From Rhizobacter sp. AJA081-3 (lineage in GTDB: Bacteria; Pseudomonadota; Gammaproteobacteria; Burkholderiales; Burkholderiaceae_C): 64,000 bases of DNA. A model generated the notes under the pieces. The model was not told the origin of the DNA and did not search any database. It saw only the letters and a list, made by a program, of their open reading frames with translations. Each line of letters starts with the position of its first letter. The first letter of the stretch is position 1. The stretch lies in assembly GCF_017795745.1 (NCBI RefSeq), contig NZ_CP059067.1:2294001-2358000 (forward strand), given 5' to 3'. Shown here piece after piece: positions 1 through 8,290 of this stretch. The position numbers and the translations under genes were made by a program.

Positions 1-1028
<1,028 letters not shown>

Positions 1029-1038
1029 CGCACCGGGG

Positions 1039-1059
1039 CGGACGGCTCGCCCGTCCGTT
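1039..1059 (+). terminator. Possible terminator of hppA
   Basis: Perfect 7-bp inverted repeat CGGACGG/CCGTCCG with a 5-base loop, 11 bp after the hppA stop and just before the convergent HAD gene end. Only two T residues follow, so it is a weak intrinsic terminator at best. Confidence 0.35.
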
Positions 1060-1658
1060 CAGCGTGACAGCCAGGTCCGGGTGAATTCCGCCAGGTCCTG
1101 GTGGACACTGGCGACGATGGCCAGTTCCGGGCCTGTGTTCGGGCTGCCATTGGGCGCCCGCAGGACCAAGGCCTTGTGCACGCTGTCCGGAATGCCGCGG
1201 AAGTACGGCAGATAGTCGTCGACGAAGGCCTCGGGGCGCAGTTCTTCGACCACGTCCGCCTTCGGGCTTCGCTCGGTCTCCCGGTTGCCTGTGGCGATCA
1301 CCCGCTCGATGGGGAAGCCATGGCTGCGCAGGTTGTGCAACCGGGCCCCTTCGAAACGGGCATCGAGCGCTGAAACGCACACCAGATCGAAACCCGCCTC
1401 CCTCAATCGATGGCAAGCCTGCACGGCGCCCTCCATGGGCGGCACGCTTGACCAAAACAACTCGCCGAACTCCGACTTGAATCGCTGCCGCCGGAACATG
1501 CCCAGCCGCGGCACCTTCCACCGGTCCATCGGCCAATAGGCCTGGGGATCGCGCTCGTCCGGATAGTGGCCGAAAGCGCGCTGCCATGCAGCCGCATATG
1601 CGAGATGGAAATCCAGCAGCACACCATCGGCATCCAGGGCAATCACGGGTCGGCGCAT
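1059..1658 (-). CDS. HAD-superfamily hydrolase
   Basis: A 199-aa soluble protein. The N-terminal IALDADGVLLDF holds the HAD nucleophile motif DxDGV (Asp9, Asp11). CVSALD in the middle fits the motif II Ser/Thr position, and FVDDYLPY near residue 150 fits the motif III/IV acidic pair, with a Lys shortly before it in SPKADV. Such proteins are mostly small-molecule phosphatases; the substrate cannot be read from the sequence. It is convergent with hppA and preceded by about 150 bp of intergenic DNA, so it is probably a single-gene unit. Start chosen at the ATG giving MRRPVIALDADG. Confidence 0.8.
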   Translation of the reverse strand: MRRPVIALDADGVLLDFHLAYAAAWQRAFGHYPDERDPQAYWPMDRWKVPRLGMFRRQRFKSEFGELFWSSVPPMEGAVQACHRLREAGFDLVCVSALDARFEGARLHNLRSHGFPIERVIATGNRETERSPKADVVEELRPEAFVDDYLPYFRGIPDSVHKALVLRAPNGSPNTGPELAIVASVHQDLAEFTRTWLSR

Positions 1659-1816
1659 GCAGCCACTCTAGCGTTTTGCCCCGCTGCCGCATCGGCCTTG
1701 ATGGTCGGCCTGTGCAACCGTTTACGCGGGTGTTGCGGAATGCTGGGACAATAGCGGGTTGACAGGGGCATCCAGCGCCCCCATCTCTGCGTCTTGCACT
1801 TCGGATTGACCGCGCC

Positions 1817-2071
1817 ATGACCACACGCCGCCCCTCGCCCCCCGCCACTCCGGATTCGTCGATGAAGCTTCGACAGACCCAGGCAGAGTACACGGCAGCC
1901 CGACCCAGTTCCGAGCCCGGTATCCGCCCGTTGATGTCGAGCTCGAAGATGTACGTCTGCCGTCGTTGCCAGGCGAACTTCAAGACCGGTGATGGCAAGC
2001 CCGATCCGCGCCTGCCCGGCCTGGGCAAGTGCAACGCCTGCTTGGCCACGGCGGCAACCACCGCCGCCTGA
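1817..2071 (+). CDS. Small zinc-ribbon-like protein of unknown function
   Basis: An 84-aa protein with no recognised family. The N-terminal 40 residues are Ser/Pro/Thr-rich and look disordered. The C-terminal half has two CxxC knuckles, YVCRRC and KCNAC, about 25 residues apart, the arrangement of a minimal zinc ribbon. The ATG at 1817 has no strong ribosome binding site; an in-frame ATG at 1862 (MKLRQTQ) is an alternative. The stop lies 14 bp before a strong 13-bp inverted repeat. It stands alone between a divergent HAD gene and a convergent microgene. A DNA- or RNA-binding role is only a guess. Confidence 0.55.
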   Translation: MTTRRPSPPATPDSSMKLRQTQAEYTAARPSSEPGIRPLMSSSKMYVCRRCQANFKTGDGKPDPRLPGLGKCNACLATAATTAA

Positions 2072-2079
2072 GGCGACCC

Positions 2080-2121
2080 AAAAACCCGAAAGCCCGGGTC
2101 CTTGCGGTCCCGGGCTTTCGG
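2080..2121 (-). terminator. Intrinsic terminator downstream of the LexA-box microgene
   Basis: Perfect 13-bp inverted repeat (arms 2086-2098 and 2109-2121, CCGAAAGCCCGGG and its complement) with a 10-base loop. Read on the minus strand it is followed after one G by TTTTT, the form of a rho-independent terminator. On the plus strand no T-run follows, although it may still help to end the 84-aa gene transcript. Confidence 0.8.
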
Positions 2122-2131
2122 CCGTCTGGGG

Positions 2132-2215
2132 TCAGAGCCAGGTCCAGATGCGGCGCAACCAAGTCGGTGCGCGGTTCGGCTTGGGTCGATAGAGTTCGCG
2201 GAACGTGGATTGCAT
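2132..2215 (-). CDS. Predicted SOS-controlled microprotein (27 aa)
   Basis: A short frame encoding 27 aa, beginning MQSTFRELYRP and ending TWLRRIWTWL. It carries five Arg, one Lys, one Glu and three Trp; the C-terminus could form a short cationic amphipathic helix. A perfect Shine-Dalgarno AGGAGG (2224-2229) sits 8 bases before the ATG at 2215; a second ATG at 2221 is only 2 bases from it. Two CTG-N10-CAG boxes lie directly upstream and a strong terminator begins 10 bp after the stop, so the gene forms a complete transcription unit of about 190 bp. No family is recognised. The size resembles SOS-induced membrane peptides such as E. coli TisB, but there is no sequence similarity. Coding status is inferred from context. 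Confidence 0.6.
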   Translation of the reverse strand: MQSTFRELYRPKPNRAPTWLRRIWTWL

Positions 2216-2239
2216 GATCATGTCCTCCTGAGGACTTAA

Positions 2240-2273
2240 CTGTATGCAACATCAGTACTGTATGCAAGCACAG
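2240..2273 (-). promoter_or_regulatory. Two tandem LexA-type (SOS) boxes over a sigma70-like promoter
   Basis: Two 16-bp sites, CTGTATGCAACATCAG (2240-2255) and CTGTATGCAAGCACAG (2258-2273), both match CTG-N10-CAG. The second is flanked as TACTGTAT, the E. coli-like half-site. Read on the minus strand, TTGCAT and TACAGT lie 17 bp apart and could be -35 and -10 elements, both covered by the boxes. The AGGAGG of the 27-aa gene follows about 10 bases after the -10. Confidence 0.7.
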
Positions 2274-2315
2274 ATCATCCGCCTCGTGCGGGTCACGCAT
2301 CCCTGATCGGCTCCG

Positions 2316-2353
2316 CAAAAGCAAAAAGCCCGGTACCAAGAAGGCACCGGGCT
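2316..2353 (-). terminator. Intrinsic terminator after tRNA-Pro
   Basis: An 8-bp inverted repeat (2327-2334 AGCCCGGT, 2346-2353 ACCGGGCT) followed on the minus strand by TTTTGCTTTT. It lies 11 bp beyond the encoded CCA end of the tRNA and probably ends the translation operon transcript. Confidence 0.85.
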
Positions 2354-2364
2354 CTCACTGTCTT

Positions 2365-2441
2365 TGGTCGGGGTGGCGGGATTCGAACTCGCGACCCCTT
2401 GCACCCCATGCAAGTGCGCTACCAGGCTGCGCTACACCCCG
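2365..2441 (-). tRNA. tRNA-Pro (anticodon GGG)
   Basis: A 77-nt cloverleaf: acceptor CGGGGTG/CACCCCG, D-arm AGCGCAGCCTGGTAGCGC, anticodon stem CTTGC/GCAAG with loop ATGGGGT (anticodon GGG, reading CCC and CCU), T-loop TTCGAAT and an encoded CCA end. The T-stem GCGAG/CCCGC carries one A-C mismatch. It follows the MerR-type gene on the same strand and may be processed from the same transcript. Confidence 0.95.
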
Positions 2442-2486
2442 ACGAAGCCTTGCATTATAGAGTGAAATCTGCCGCTCTCTCGGGAC

Positions 2487-2927
2487 TCACAGGACGAGCA
2501 GCGCTCGGATCGCAAGCAGTTCGCCTCTGATCTCGCCGGGGTCGAGCATGGACATCGGCTCCGATGCGGCCTGGCCTTCTGCCGAAGACGCCGGATCCTC
2601 CAGCGCCGCGGCCATGTCGATCACCTCGTCGGGCTCATCGATCGCAGGCCCCGCTTCGGCATCTCGCGGAATGGCCGCATCCGATAGCCGGTTGCGCGCC
2701 CCGCTGATCGTGAAGCCCTGTTCGTACAGGAGCTCACGGATGCGCCGGATCAACAGCACCTCATGGTGCTGGTAGTAGCGCCGGTTGCCCCGGCGCTTCA
2801 TCGGCTTGAGTTGGGTGAACTCCTGCTCCCAATACCGAAGCACGTACGGCTTCACCCCGCACAAGTCGCTCACCTCACCGATCGTGAAGTATCGCTTGGC
2901 GGGGATGGCTGGGAGCGCTTTCTCCAT
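2487..2927 (-). CDS. MerR-family transcriptional regulator linked to ihfA
   Basis: A 146-aa protein. Residues about 12-80 form a MerR winged-helix domain (YFTIGEVSDLCGV, LRYWEQEF, RRGNRRYY, IRRIRELLYEQGF). The last 60 residues are acidic and low in complexity, with no cysteine-based metal site, so it is unlikely to be a metal sensor. In Betaproteobacteria a MerR-type gene commonly follows ihfA, as here, 34 bp downstream of it. The ATG at 2927 is preferred; an upstream TTG would add three residues. Target genes are unknown. Confidence 0.9.
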   Translation of the reverse strand: MEKALPAIPAKRYFTIGEVSDLCGVKPYVLRYWEQEFTQLKPMKRRGNRRYYQHHEVLLIRRIRELLYEQGFTISGARNRLSDAAIPRDAEAGPAIDEPDEVIDMAAALEDPASSAEGQAASEPMSMLDPGEIRGELLAIRALLVL

Positions 2928-2961
2928 CAAAATCAATAAGATCCCAAGAGAAAGCTAGACT

Positions 2962-3324
2962 TTACTCGAACTCTTCCCCTGCCGGTATGTCACCTTGCAC
3001 GACTCCCTTGAGTTTGTGGCTGGCGTGGAAGGTGACAACGTTGCGCGCCTTGATCGGAATGGCCTCCCCCGTGCGCGGATTTCGCCCTGGTCGCGGGGCC
3101 TTGCGGCGGATGTTGAAGTTGCCGAAGCTGGACAGCTTGACATCCTCGCCAGTCACCAGCGTGCCGTGGATGATCTCGAAGAAGGCCTCGACCATGTCCT
3201 TGGATTCGCGCTTGTTCAGCCCGAGCCGTTCGAACAACAAGTCGGCCAGTTCCGCCTTGGTGAGCGTGGGCGTCTCGATGGTCGGCAGGACGACCCGGTT
3301 CCGCGGCGTGTCGTTGTCGCTCAT
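2962..3324 (-). CDS. ihfA: Integration host factor subunit alpha
   Basis: A 120-aa DNABII protein. [24 protein letters not shown] forms the helical dimerisation part, and [22 protein letters not shown] with [18 protein letters not shown] forms the beta-arm that inserts in the minor groove (RPGRNP carries the intercalating Pro). About 20 extra residues precede the usual start and 13 follow the usual end. With IhfB it bends DNA in promoters, recombination and replication. It lies 11 bp downstream of pheT, the arrangement also found in E. coli. Confidence 0.98.
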   Translation of the reverse strand: MSDNDTPRNRVVLPTIETPTLTKAELADLLFERLGLNKRESKDMVEAFFEIIHGTLVTGEDVKLSSFGNFNIRRKAPRPGRNPRTGEAIPIKARNVVTFHASHKLKGVVQGDIPAGEEFE

Positions 3325-3335
3325 GGTTTTTGCCC

Positions 3336-5750
3336 TCAGCCCCGCAGGCGCACACCCAGGCGAGCCTGGAGCGTGGCCAGCACCTCGGCCACGGTGGCCT
3401 CGATGCGTTCATCGGTCAGTGTGTTTTCGTTGTCCAGCAACTCCAGTCGGACAGCGAGACTGCGCTCGCCGGGCTTCATGTCGGCCGTGTCCGACGCCGG
3501 TCTGTAGATGTCGAACAGACGCGCCGAGCGCACGAGCCCGCCACGGCCTGCGCCAATGGCATCCATGAGCGCGCCATGGGTGACCCGCTCGGCCGCAACC
3601 AGAGCGATGTCGCGAACCGCCACTTGCTGGCGCGGAATCGGCATGAACGCGGGCAGATCGCGCTCCTGCAGCGCGTCCAGGTCGAGTTCGAACAGCAGCG
3701 GCGCCGACGGCAACTCGTAGGCCTGGCGCCAACGCGGATGCAGTTCGCCCACATGTCCGATCGAGCGACCGGCCAGTTCAATCCGCGCACAGCGCCCCGG
3801 ATGCATCGCTGGGTGCTCGGCCGTCACGAAGACCGCGCTGCGTGGCGCAAGCAACGCCTCGATGTCACCCTTGACGTCGAAGAAGTCGACCGCGCGTTCC
3901 TTGCTGCCCCATTGCAGCACGTCGCTGCGGCCCCAGGCCAGCCCGGCCAGTCGCCGCGGCTGCACCAGACCGGCAACTGCCGTCTCCGCGTCCACCGCAG
4001 ACGCGTCGCGGCGGAACACGCGCCCCGCCTCGAACACGCGCACGCGGCTCGCCTTGCGGGCCAGGTTCGACTGCAACACCGCCACCAGGCTGCCCAGCAG
4101 GCTGGAGCGCATCACCGACAAGGGGCTGGCGATGGGGTTGAGCACGCGGATCGGGTCAGCATTGCCGGCCAGTTCATGCTCCCAGCGCTCTTCGACGAAG
4201 CTGAAGCTGATCGTCTCCTGGTAGCCCAGGCCCGCGAGAACTTGCCGCAACGCGCCCGTGCTTCGTTGCGACTCGGTCCGCACGCGAGCCGTCACCGGCG
4301 CCAGCGGCGGTGTGTCCGGCAGCGACTGGTAGCCCAGCACGCGAATCACTTCCTCGATCAGGTCCTCCTCGATCTTCAGATCGAAGCGCCACGACGGTGG
4401 CGTCACGGTGAGCACTCCCGCGTCGGCACTGAACTTCAAGCCCAGCCGCTGCATGACGCCTTCGCACTGCGCCTGCGTGACCGGCATGCCGATCACCTTG
4501 GCGGCGCGGGCCACGCGCAGACGCACAGGTTCGGCCGCGGGCAGGCGAAGCACCTGGTCGTCCATCGGGCCGGCCTCGCCACCGCAGATGTCGATGATCA
4601 GCCGGGTGATGCGTTCGATGTGCTCGACCGTCAGCGCCGGATCCACGCCGCGCTCAAATCGGTGCCCGGCGTCGGTGGCAAAGTTGAAGCGCCGCGAGCG
4701 CCCAGCCACCGCATCCGGCCACCAGAAGGCGGCCTCCACATACACGTTGCGTGTCGCACCGGACACCGCAGTGGCTTCGCCGCCCATGATGCCGGCCAGC
4801 GATTCGACAGCCTCGTCGTCGGCGATCACTCCGACCTGTGCATCGACCTCGATGGTGTTGCCGTTCAGCAGCTCCAGCTTCTCGCCCGGTCGCCCCCAGC
4901 GAACCGTCAGGCCACCGTGGATCTTGTCCAGATCGAAGATGTGCGACGGGCGTCCGAACTCGAACATCACGTAATTCGAGATGTCCACCAGCGCCGTCAC
5001 CGAGCGCTGGCCACAGCGCGCCAAACGGTCCACCATCCAGGCCGGCGTGCGCGCCTGCGGGTTCACGCCGCGCACGACGCGGCCGGAGAATCGGCCACAC
5101 AGATCGCTGGCCTCGACCTTCACCTTCAGCACCGCATCGTGCGACACAGGCACCTGCGGGAAGCTCGGCACCTTCAGTGGCGCACCGGTCAAGGCCGCCA
5201 GCTCGCGCGCGATGCCGTAGACGCTCAGGCAGTGCGCCAGATTGGGCGTGAGCTTGAGCGTGAAGATGGTGTCGTCGAGCGCCAGCTGGCTGCGAATGTC
5301 GACGCCGACTTTCGCCGACTCGTCCAGCACCAGCAAGCCGCCATGGTCTTCCGACAGCTTGAGCTCGCGCGCTGAGCACAGCATGCCCTGGCTCTCGACG
5401 CCGCGCAGCTTGCCGAGCTTGATCACGAAGGTCTTGCCGTCCTCGCCCGGCGGCAGTTGCGCCCCGACGAGCGCGCAGGGCACGTGCATGCCCGCGCGCA
5501 CGTTCGGCGCACCGCAGACGATCTGCAGCGTCGTGCCGGTGCCGGCGTCGACTTCGCAGACGTTCAGGCGGTCCGCATTCGGATGCTGCGTCACCGCGAG
5601 CACCTTGGCGACGACCACGCCGCTGAACGGCGGTGCGGCCGGATGGGTCTCTTCGACTTCCATGCCGGCCATCGTCAGCAGTTCTGACAACTCAGCCGTG
5701 GAGATCGGAGGATCGCAGTACTCGCGCAGCCAGGATTCAGGAAACTGCAT
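3336..5750 (-). CDS. pheT: Phenylalanine--tRNA ligase beta subunit
   Basis: An 804-aa protein, normal for bacterial PheT. The tRNA-binding OB-fold lies at about 40-150 ([24 protein letters not shown]), the B3/B4 editing region around 210-380, B5 around 405-475, the catalytic-like core to about 690, and the C-terminal anticodon-binding (FDX-ACB) domain from about 705 ([16 protein letters not shown]) to RLGVRLRG. It pairs with PheS as (alpha-beta)2 and hydrolyses Tyr-tRNA-Phe. It starts 10 bp after the pheS stop in the same operon. Confidence 0.98.
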   Translation of the reverse strand: MQFPESWLREYCDPPISTAELSELLTMAGMEVEETHPAAPPFSGVVVAKVLAVTQHPNADRLNVCEVDAGTGTTLQIVCGAPNVRAGMHVPCALVGAQLPPGEDGKTFVIKLGKLRGVESQGMLCSARELKLSEDHGGLLVLDESAKVGVDIRSQLALDDTIFTLKLTPNLAHCLSVYGIARELAALTGAPLKVPSFPQVPVSHDAVLKVKVEASDLCGRFSGRVVRGVNPQARTPAWMVDRLARCGQRSVTALVDISNYVMFEFGRPSHIFDLDKIHGGLTVRWGRPGEKLELLNGNTIEVDAQVGVIADDEAVESLAGIMGGEATAVSGATRNVYVEAAFWWPDAVAGRSRRFNFATDAGHRFERGVDPALTVEHIERITRLIIDICGGEAGPMDDQVLRLPAAEPVRLRVARAAKVIGMPVTQAQCEGVMQRLGLKFSADAGVLTVTPPSWRFDLKIEEDLIEEVIRVLGYQSLPDTPPLAPVTARVRTESQRSTGALRQVLAGLGYQETISFSFVEERWEHELAGNADPIRVLNPIASPLSVMRSSLLGSLVAVLQSNLARKASRVRVFEAGRVFRRDASAVDAETAVAGLVQPRRLAGLAWGRSDVLQWGSKERAVDFFDVKGDIEALLAPRSAVFVTAEHPAMHPGRCARIELAGRSIGHVGELHPRWRQAYELPSAPLLFELDLDALQERDLPAFMPIPRQQVAVRDIALVAAERVTHGALMDAIGAGRGGLVRSARLFDIYRPASDTADMKPGERSLAVRLELLDNENTLTDERIEATVAEVLATLQARLGVRLRG

Positions 5751-5760
5751 GGCTCGGGAA

Positions 5761-6804
5761 TCAGTTGAATTGCGACAGGAAGCGCAGGTCGTTCTCGAAG
5801 AACAGCCGCAGGTCGTTCACGCCGTAGCGAAGCATCGTCAGACGGTCCGGGCCCATGCCGAACGCGAAGCCGATGTGGCGCTCCGGATCGAGGCCGAAGT
5901 TGCGCACCACGTTCGGATGCACCTGGCCGGAGCCCGCCACCTCGAGCCACTGGCCCTTGAGCGGCCCGCTGGAGAAGGCGATGTCGATCTCGGCGGAGGG
6001 CTCGGTGAAGGGGAAGAACGAGGGCCGGAAGCGCAGCGTCAGCTCATCGGTCTCGAAGAATCGCCGGCAGAAGTCGGTGAACACGACCTTCAAGTCCTTG
6101 AAGCTCACGTTCTCGCCGATCCACAGGCCTTCGCATTGATGGAACATCGGCGAGTGCGTGGCGTCACTGTCGACGCGGTAGGTGCGGCCCGGCGCGATGA
6201 CGCGGATCTCGGGCATGTGCTCCTTGCCGGCATGCTTCTTCGCATGCGAGCGCGCATAGCGCACCTGCATCGGCGAGGTGTGAGTGCGCAGGTTCAGCCA
6301 TCGGCCCTCGGCGTCCTTCAGGTCGACGTAGAAGGTGTCCTGCATCGAACGCGCGGGGTGGTTCTCGGGGCTGTTCAGCGCGGTGAAGTTGTACCAGTCG
6401 GTCTCGATCTCCGGGCCATCGGCCACGTCGAAACCCATCGAGCCGAAGATGGCCTCGATGCGTTCGATGGTGCGGGTCACCGGGTGCAGGCCGCCGATGC
6501 CGCGCTGTCGGCCCGGCAGCGTGATGTCCAGCGACTCCGACTTCAGTTGGGCCTCCAGTTCGGCCTGGCCAAGCGCGTCGCGGCGCGCCTGCAGCAAGGC
6601 CTCGACCTGCTGCTTGGCTGCATTGATCAGCGCGCCGCGGGCCTTCTTTTCGTCGACCGGCAAGGCACCCAGCGCCTTCAGCTGCTCGGTGACACGGCCT
6701 GACTTCCCGAGGTATCGCGCCTTGGCGTTCTCGAGTTCGGCGGGCGTCGCTGCCTTCGCGAAGTCGGCCTTCGCGTCGTCGACGAGGGGAGCGAGATCGT
6801 TCAT
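5761..6804 (-). CDS. pheS: Phenylalanine--tRNA ligase alpha subunit
   Basis: A 347-aa protein from the ATG at 6804 ([15 protein letters not shown]). A longer frame from a GTG at 6891 would run through a terminator-like hairpin and is rejected. An N-terminal coiled coil is followed by the class II core: [21 protein letters not shown], motif 2 region around [19 protein letters not shown], and motif 3 [17 protein letters not shown] near the C-terminus. It activates Phe and charges tRNA-Phe. It lies 138 bp after rplT, separated by a terminator-like stem-loop, and is coupled to pheT. Confidence 0.98.
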   Translation of the reverse strand: MNDLAPLVDDAKADFAKAATPAELENAKARYLGKSGRVTEQLKALGALPVDEKKARGALINAAKQQVEALLQARRDALGQAELEAQLKSESLDITLPGRQRGIGGLHPVTRTIERIEAIFGSMGFDVADGPEIETDWYNFTALNSPENHPARSMQDTFYVDLKDAEGRWLNLRTHTSPMQVRYARSHAKKHAGKEHMPEIRVIAPGRTYRVDSDATHSPMFHQCEGLWIGENVSFKDLKVVFTDFCRRFFETDELTLRFRPSFFPFTEPSAEIDIAFSSGPLKGQWLEVAGSGQVHPNVVRNFGLDPERHIGFAFGMGPDRLTMLRYGVNDLRLFFENDLRFLSQFN

Positions 6805-6836
6805 CGCATCGGAGCCTGAGAGACCTTCACCACAAG

Positions 6837-6864
6837 AAAAAAGGCCGCACACGAGGTCGGCCTT
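6837..6864 (-). terminator. Terminator or attenuator between rplT and pheS
   Basis: A 7-bp perfect stem (AAGGCCG/CGGCCTT) with a 10-base loop, followed on the minus strand by TTTTTT after the arm. It lies 32 bp before the pheS start. No phenylalanine-rich leader peptide is visible between rplT and this hairpin, so it is either a partial terminator or is regulated some other way. Confidence 0.75.
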
Positions 6865-6942
6865 GGAAAGCTGAGCCGGCACCGCTTTCACGGGCCAGCG
6901 CTGCGGCGGCCGAGGCGCGTTAGCGCCCGGTCGCGCAGGGGG

Positions 6943-7299
6943 TCAAGCGAGTTGGGCCTTCACCTTGTCGACGATGCTGCCGAAGCCGGCAGGATCGTTC
7001 ACGGCCATGTCGGCAAGGACCTTGCGGTCGATGTCGATCTGGGCCTTCTTCAGGCCAGCCATGAACTTGCTGTAGGTGAGCCCGAGACCCCGGCTCGCCG
7101 CGTTGATGCGGGCGATCCAGAGTTGGCGGAAGACACGCTTCTTGGTACGACGATCACGGTAGGCATATTGCCCGGCCCGCATCACCGCTTCCTTGGCGAT
7201 GCGGAACACGTTCTTGCGGCGGCCGCGGAAGCCCTTGGCCAGGACCAGAATCTTCTTGTGACGTGCGCGGGCGGTGACACCACGTTTGACGCGAGGCAT
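6943..7299 (-). CDS. rplT: 50S ribosomal protein L20
   Basis: 118 aa, the normal length. Starts [30 protein letters not shown], the basic tail that enters 23S rRNA during early assembly. [23 protein letters not shown] is the globular domain signature. In many bacteria L20 also represses its own operon by binding leader mRNA. It lies 30 bp after rpmI. Confidence 0.99.
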   Translation of the reverse strand: MPRVKRGVTARARHKKILVLAKGFRGRRKNVFRIAKEAVMRAGQYAYRDRRTKKRVFRQLWIARINAASRGLGLTYSKFMAGLKKAQIDIDRKVLADMAVNDPAGFGSIVDKVKAQLA

Positions 7300-7329
7300 T
7301 TCTTACTCCTTCAACAATGGGTCAGAGAA

Positions 7330-7533
7330 TCACAGGCCGGCAAATGGCAGCATCTGCGCCATGTGGCCCATGTTGGTCTCGTGCACGGTGACAGCACCAC
7401 GCAGGTGGCGCTTGTTCTTCGTGGACTTCTTGGTGAGGATGTGGCGCTTGAACGCCTGGCCCCGCTTGACGGTGCCCCCCGGACGCACGCGGAACCGTTT
7501 GGCCGCGCTCTTCTTGGTCTTCATCTTGGGCAT
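7330..7533 (-). CDS. rpmI: 50S ribosomal protein L35
   Basis: 67 aa: [20 protein letters not shown], then GHILTKK-like ([18 protein letters not shown]) and [18 protein letters not shown]. This is a complete L35. The ATG at 7533 follows a strong AAGGAG. It sits between infC and rplT as in most bacteria, with a 119-bp leader that contains a nested stem-loop. Confidence 0.98.
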   Translation of the reverse strand: MPKMKTKKSAAKRFRVRPGGTVKRGQAFKRHILTKKSTKNKRHLRGAVTVHETNMGHMAQMLPFAGL

Positions 7534-7555
7534 GACTGCTCCTTCTTTGTTGCTG

Positions 7556-7598
7556 CTGCAGGCGCCGGTGAATGTTCCACCGTCTTGTTGGCCTGCAG
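7556..7598 (-). promoter_or_regulatory. Nested stem-loop in the rpmI-rplT leader (candidate L20 autoregulatory site)
   Basis: On the minus strand an outer 8-bp helix CTGCAGGC/GCCTGCAG (7591-7598 with 7556-7563) encloses CAACAAGA, an inner 5-bp helix CGGTG(GAACATT)CACCG, then GC. This gives a helix, an asymmetric internal loop and a hairpin, about 22 bp before the rpmI start. L20-dependent repression of rpmI-rplT is known in E. coli and Bacillus; this element's role here is inferred from position and structure only. Confidence 0.5.
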
Positions 7599-7652
7599 TC
7601 GCTTCTGACAACGCCCCGGCGACCAGACCGAGGCATTGAACTCTTCGAACTC

Positions 7653-8201
7653 CTACTTGCGCTTGGGCGCCAGCACCATGATCATCTGGCGGCCTTCGAG
7701 CTTGGGCATGTGCTCCACGACCGAGACATCCGCCAGTTCGTCTCGGATGCGTTCGAGCAGTCGCATGCCGATGTCCTGGTGGGTGATCTCGCGGCCGCGG
7801 TAACGCAGCGTGACCTTGCCCTTGTCGCCGTCTTCCTCGATAAAGCGGCGCAGGTTGCGCATCTTGATCTGGTAGTCGCCTTCGTCCGTGCCCGGACGGA
7901 ACTTCACTTCCTTGACTTCGACGATCTTCTGCTTGGACTTGGCTTCCGCTGCGCGCTTTTGCTCTTGGTACTTGAACTTGCCGTAGTCCATCAGTCGGCA
8001 CACCGGAGGGTCTGCCTGGGCCACGATCTCCACCAGATCAACGTCCATCTCGCCCGCCATGCGCAGGGCTTCCTGGGTCGATACGATGCCCAGAGGTTCG
8101 TTCTCGGGGCCGTTCAGGCGGACTTCGGGGGCCATGATCTCGCGGTTGAGCCGGTGCTTGCGCTCGGCGTTCGGAGTACGGCGGTCAGCAAAAGTAGCGA
8201 T
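7653..8201 (-). CDS. infC: Translation initiation factor IF-3, with a rare ATC start
   Basis: IF-3 binds the 30S subunit, blocks premature 50S joining and rejects non-AUG starts. The frame upstream of the first ATG (8135) remains homologous ([22 protein letters not shown]), matching the IF-3 N-terminus, so the true start is most likely ATC at 8201, preceded by GAAAGG 8 bases away. That gives 182 aa. N-domain: [22 protein letters not shown]; linker [19 protein letters not shown]-domain: [18 protein letters not shown]. Known infC genes use AUU or other rare starts for autoregulation. Confidence 0.95.
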   Translation of the reverse strand: MATFADRRTPNAERKHRLNREIMAPEVRLNGPENEPLGIVSTQEALRMAGEMDVDLVEIVAQADPPVCRLMDYGKFKYQEQKRAAEAKSKQKIVEVKEVKFRPGTDEGDYQIKMRNLRRFIEEDGDKGKVTLRYRGREITHQDIGMRLLERIRDELADVSVVEHMPKLEGRQMIMVLAPKRK

Positions 8202-8290
8202 GGTTGGTACCTTTCAGCGGACTCCAAGGCAAGAGAAGCCCAAAAAAACGATTTGCGCGCCGGCCTCCCAGGGCATGACCACCGTCGTGG

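Noticed and set aside
2240-2273. Direct repeats CTGTATGCAA as a mobile-element target or iteron
   Set aside because: No transposase, inverted ends or further copies; both repeats fit CTG-N10-CAG and sit over a promoter.
3330-5375. 681-aa open frame on the plus strand antisense to pheT
   Set aside because: Arg/His/Gln-rich composition typical of antisense frames in GC-rich DNA; pheT on the other strand is fully homologous.
6805-6891. N-terminal extension of PheS from a GTG at 6891
   Set aside because: It would be translated through the terminator-like hairpin and does not resemble PheS; the ATG at 6804 gives the normal N-terminus.
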